64,000 nt of DNA from Solen grandis (taxonomy: Eukaryota; Mollusca; Bivalvia; Adapedonta; Solenidae): positions 1,240,001 to 1,304,000 of the forward strand of contig CM037791.1 in NCBI GenBank assembly GCA_021229015.1, read 5' to 3'. Numbering within the stretch: position 1 is the first letter of the stretch; every line of letters begins with the position of its first letter. The position numbers were made by a program, and so were the translations under genes. This document shows, one piece after another, positions 61,911 through 64,000 of the stretch. The notes beneath the pieces were generated by a model. That model saw only the letters and a list, made by a program, of their open reading frames with translations, made no database searches and had not been told where the DNA came from.

Positions 61911-62878
61911 NNNNNNNNNNNNNNNNNNNNNNNNNNNNNNNNNNNNNNNNNNNNNNNNNNNNNNNNNNNNNNNNNNNNNNNNNNNNNNNNNNNNNNNNNN
62001 NNNNNNNNNNTAGACGCGTCACATGGCCCATTTTGACACACACACACAATAGCTCAGAAACCGGTGGATGTTATCAATCAATATACAAAAACATAGTTAC
62101 ATAAATAAGACATTGTTATATTTTAGAATGGAAAAGCATACATGTAATTAAAGAAATAGGAAAACATTAAATAATGTATTTGAAAAAAAAAGTTTTAAAA
62201 AAAGAAACAATTTACATTATAGTGGAAAAAGCTATTCGTACGAAATGGATAACAATTAGAAAATAAACTTACATGGCGATATATTGGAACACGCCATCGT
62301 CTTTCATCTGTACCATGCAGGGTACCACCCAAACAGCGCATCAGACGGCCTGAATCATCCCAATAATCCAAACACCATTGTTAGATTCCTTAAGAATGTA
62401 AAGAAAAAAATAATTTTAAACTAAGAAAATTCAAATTTGCTACCCTGAGCCAGGCCAATTTTGATGCCAGGGTCATAATTTTAAAGACGTCCACTACGCC
62501 ATGTCACGAACCAAATATCGTAACTCCATTACTTGTGGTTTCTGGCGTTTGTTCTAATGTTTCCCTGTGTAAGTCTGAACATGGGCCACAACTCTGACTG
62601 AATTGGACCATATCACCCATGATACTCAGCCGAGAGATTATGGTCATAAACATTATCATGAAGTTTGAGAAAAAACTGCTTAAGAAATAGTGTGTGCACA
62701 TAGTGAAATCTGGAATATAACATGTTTAAAATTGTGTGTGGGTGTGTTTTTAAAAAATGCTTGGGATTTTTATGGCAAATGTTTCCATTGATTATTAACT
62801 GAACCCACCTTCAGCATTGTCATTCATAATCGTGGAAGCAGTGTACAGGACCATGTTCTCTGCCGCAAATTTATATGC
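61853..62878 (-). CDS. Unidentified gene, three candidate exons (partial, with gap)
   Basis: Proposed join on the minus strand: 62878 (or ATG at 62890) to 62809, 62349-62273, then a segment lost in the N gap that emerges at 61910 and ends at 61853. The first junction is phase-matched (phase 1 out, phase 1 in), and donors are GAAG|GTGGGT, CAT|GTAAGT and CAG|GTAAAT. The encoded text is protein-like: AYKFAAENMVLYTASTIMND then NAEG, RLMRCLGGTLHGTDERRWRV then PIYRH, and ALTTGATTDTECIENLAQ. The acceptors are weaker: the first lacks a pyrimidine tract. I do not recognise the family. It continues beyond the right or left exons seen here. Confidence 0.4.
61911..62010. other. Assembly gap (100 N)
   Basis: Exactly 100 N. 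It interrupts the unidentified gene near exon Z, and a (CA)n tract flanks it at 62034-62048. Confidence 0.95.
62273..62349 (-). CDS. Candidate exon Y of the unidentified gene
   Basis: Acceptor GATGATTCAG before 62349, perfect donor CAT|GTAAGT after 62273. Phase 1 in, phase 0 out, 25 full codons: RLMRCLGGTLHGTDERRWRV then PIYRH. Arginine and tryptophan spacing looks like a folded protein rather than random sequence. Confidence 0.42.
62809..62878 (-). CDS. Candidate exon X of the unidentified gene
   Basis: Encodes AYKFAAENMVLYTASTIMND then NAEG; donor GAAG|GTGGGT after 62809. The upstream AG (CTACACAG) is not preceded by pyrimidines. Alternatively an ATG at 62888-62890 (MPTQAYKF) is the translation start. 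Confidence 0.38.
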
Positions 62879-62959
62879 CTGTGTAGGCATTCATTTTTTT
62901 CCCAACATGTTTTTCCCCCATAACCTGGACTATCCTAGAGTTTCCCTAGTATCAATAAC

Positions 62960-63860
62960 AATATATCTATAAAACATTACTAAAACAGATTTTCCCACTT
63001 TATCAGTAGTCTAAAATAGGATGTGAACTGCACTATTTCAGTAACTACGTATGAAGACCCCAAACCTATGAAAATATAACTTCACAAGAACAAATTAAAT
63101 TTTGCCACTCCACAAATAGTTATAGAGGGTATACAATAGAGGATAAATGGTCTATTTCATTTACTAATTATAAAGACCCCAAACCTATGAGAATATAAAT
63201 TCACTAGAACATGTTTGCCCGTTTCAGAAGTAGAAAGAAAATGAAAGGATGAACTGGACTACTTCAGTAAATTCATATGAAGACCCGAAACCTATGAAAG
63301 TACAACTTCACAAGAAAAGATTTTGCCTCACTTCATAAAGTATAAGGGTAGAAGTGCAATTTTACAGTAACTACGTATAAAGACCCAAAATCTATGAAAT
63401 TGTAACTTCACTAGATCTTTTTTTTCCACATTTGACTTTTATTTACCCCGTTCATGGGTATGAGGAGGTCGAAGCCATCCCCCTCAATACCATACAATAT
63501 ATATATACATATACAGTTAAATATGAAATGATATATTTTTCAATATGAAATACAAAACCATGATTAAATCTTGGGGGAGAGGGGTAAACTGAACTATTTC
63601 ATTAACTACGTATGAAGATCCAAAACCTATGAAAACATAAATTTACTAGAACAGTTTTTGCCCCACTTCGTAAGTTGTCAAAAATAGGAGGTGAACTGGA
63701 CTATTTCAGTTACTACGTATGAAGAACCAAAACCTATGAAAATATAAATTTACTAGAACAAATATTGCCCCACTTCATAAGTAGTAAGAATAGGGGGTGA
63801 GCTGAACTATTTCATTAGCTACGGATGAAGACCCCAAACCTGTGAAAATATAGCACTTCT
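62960..63860. repeat. Degenerate tandem repeat, about 100-120 bp units
   Basis: The blocks CTATTTCAGTAACTACGTAT, GAAGACCCCAAACCTATGAA and AATATAACTTCACAAGAACA recur near 63030, 63150, 63260, 63365, 63595, 63700 and 63805, with many substitutions. An unrelated stretch (63430-63560) interrupts the series. No gene seen; the last 140 bases of the window show nothing further. Confidence 0.7.
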
Positions 63861-64000
63861 TTCATAAGCCTAATCTAATATGCAGGAGATCAAACTGGAT
63901 ATATTTTAGATTCTGCTTATGAAGAAAAAGCTTTTTTCTGATTTCCCCTTTCTCTAAAAGATTGCAGTTGTAGATGGAAAATCCTGAGCTAGCCAATCTT

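Overview
The window looks like animal nuclear DNA, most probably from a bivalve mollusc. It is AT-rich, its coding exons are small and separated by kilobase introns with GT-AG borders, and much of it consists of short inverted-repeat elements, tRNA-derived SINEs and minisatellites. One gene is a clear orthologue of the animal actin regulator WASH (WASHC1). A second encodes a single-pass receptor with an IL-17-receptor-like (SEFIR-like) tail, a family that is expanded in bivalves. The species call is an inference. There are two runs of 100 N (11811-11910 and 61911-62010).

Layout. At 171-369 (minus) there is one exon-like segment of an unidentified gene that runs off the left edge. From 0.4 to 8.4 kb I see repeats only, including a roughly 1.1 kb foldback element at 3.8-4.9 kb. 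At 8391-11620 (minus) lies WASHC1 in three coding exons; its proline-rich part contains a reading-frame break. From about 14.1 to 46.85 kb (plus), divergently oriented from WASHC1, lies the receptor gene. Seven exons are joined in perfectly consistent splice phase: ectodomain exons at 23.9, 26.7 and 28.9 kb, the membrane exon at 30.35 kb, juxtamembrane exons at 32.9 and 33.5 kb, and one large last exon at 45.7 kb. A possible signal-peptide exon lies at 14.1 kb. Its introns are full of transposable elements: TTAA-flanked MITEs, elements with short inverted ends and tandem cores, SINEs, and a 20-bp minisatellite.

From 46.9 to 61.8 kb I see no secure gene. This stretch holds more MITE and SINE copies, a CpG-richer patch at 55.4-56.1 kb with possible exons, and a 2.4-kb satellite of a 38-bp unit (58.4-60.8 kb) with higher-order structure. 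At 61.85-62.88 kb (minus) three short exon-like segments, two of them joined in matching phase, suggest another gene that I cannot name. The last kilobase is a degenerate tandem repeat.

Function. WASHC1 would nucleate branched actin on endosomes through Arp2/3. The receptor would signal at the plasma membrane. Nothing in the sequence suggests that the two work together; they are simply neighbours.
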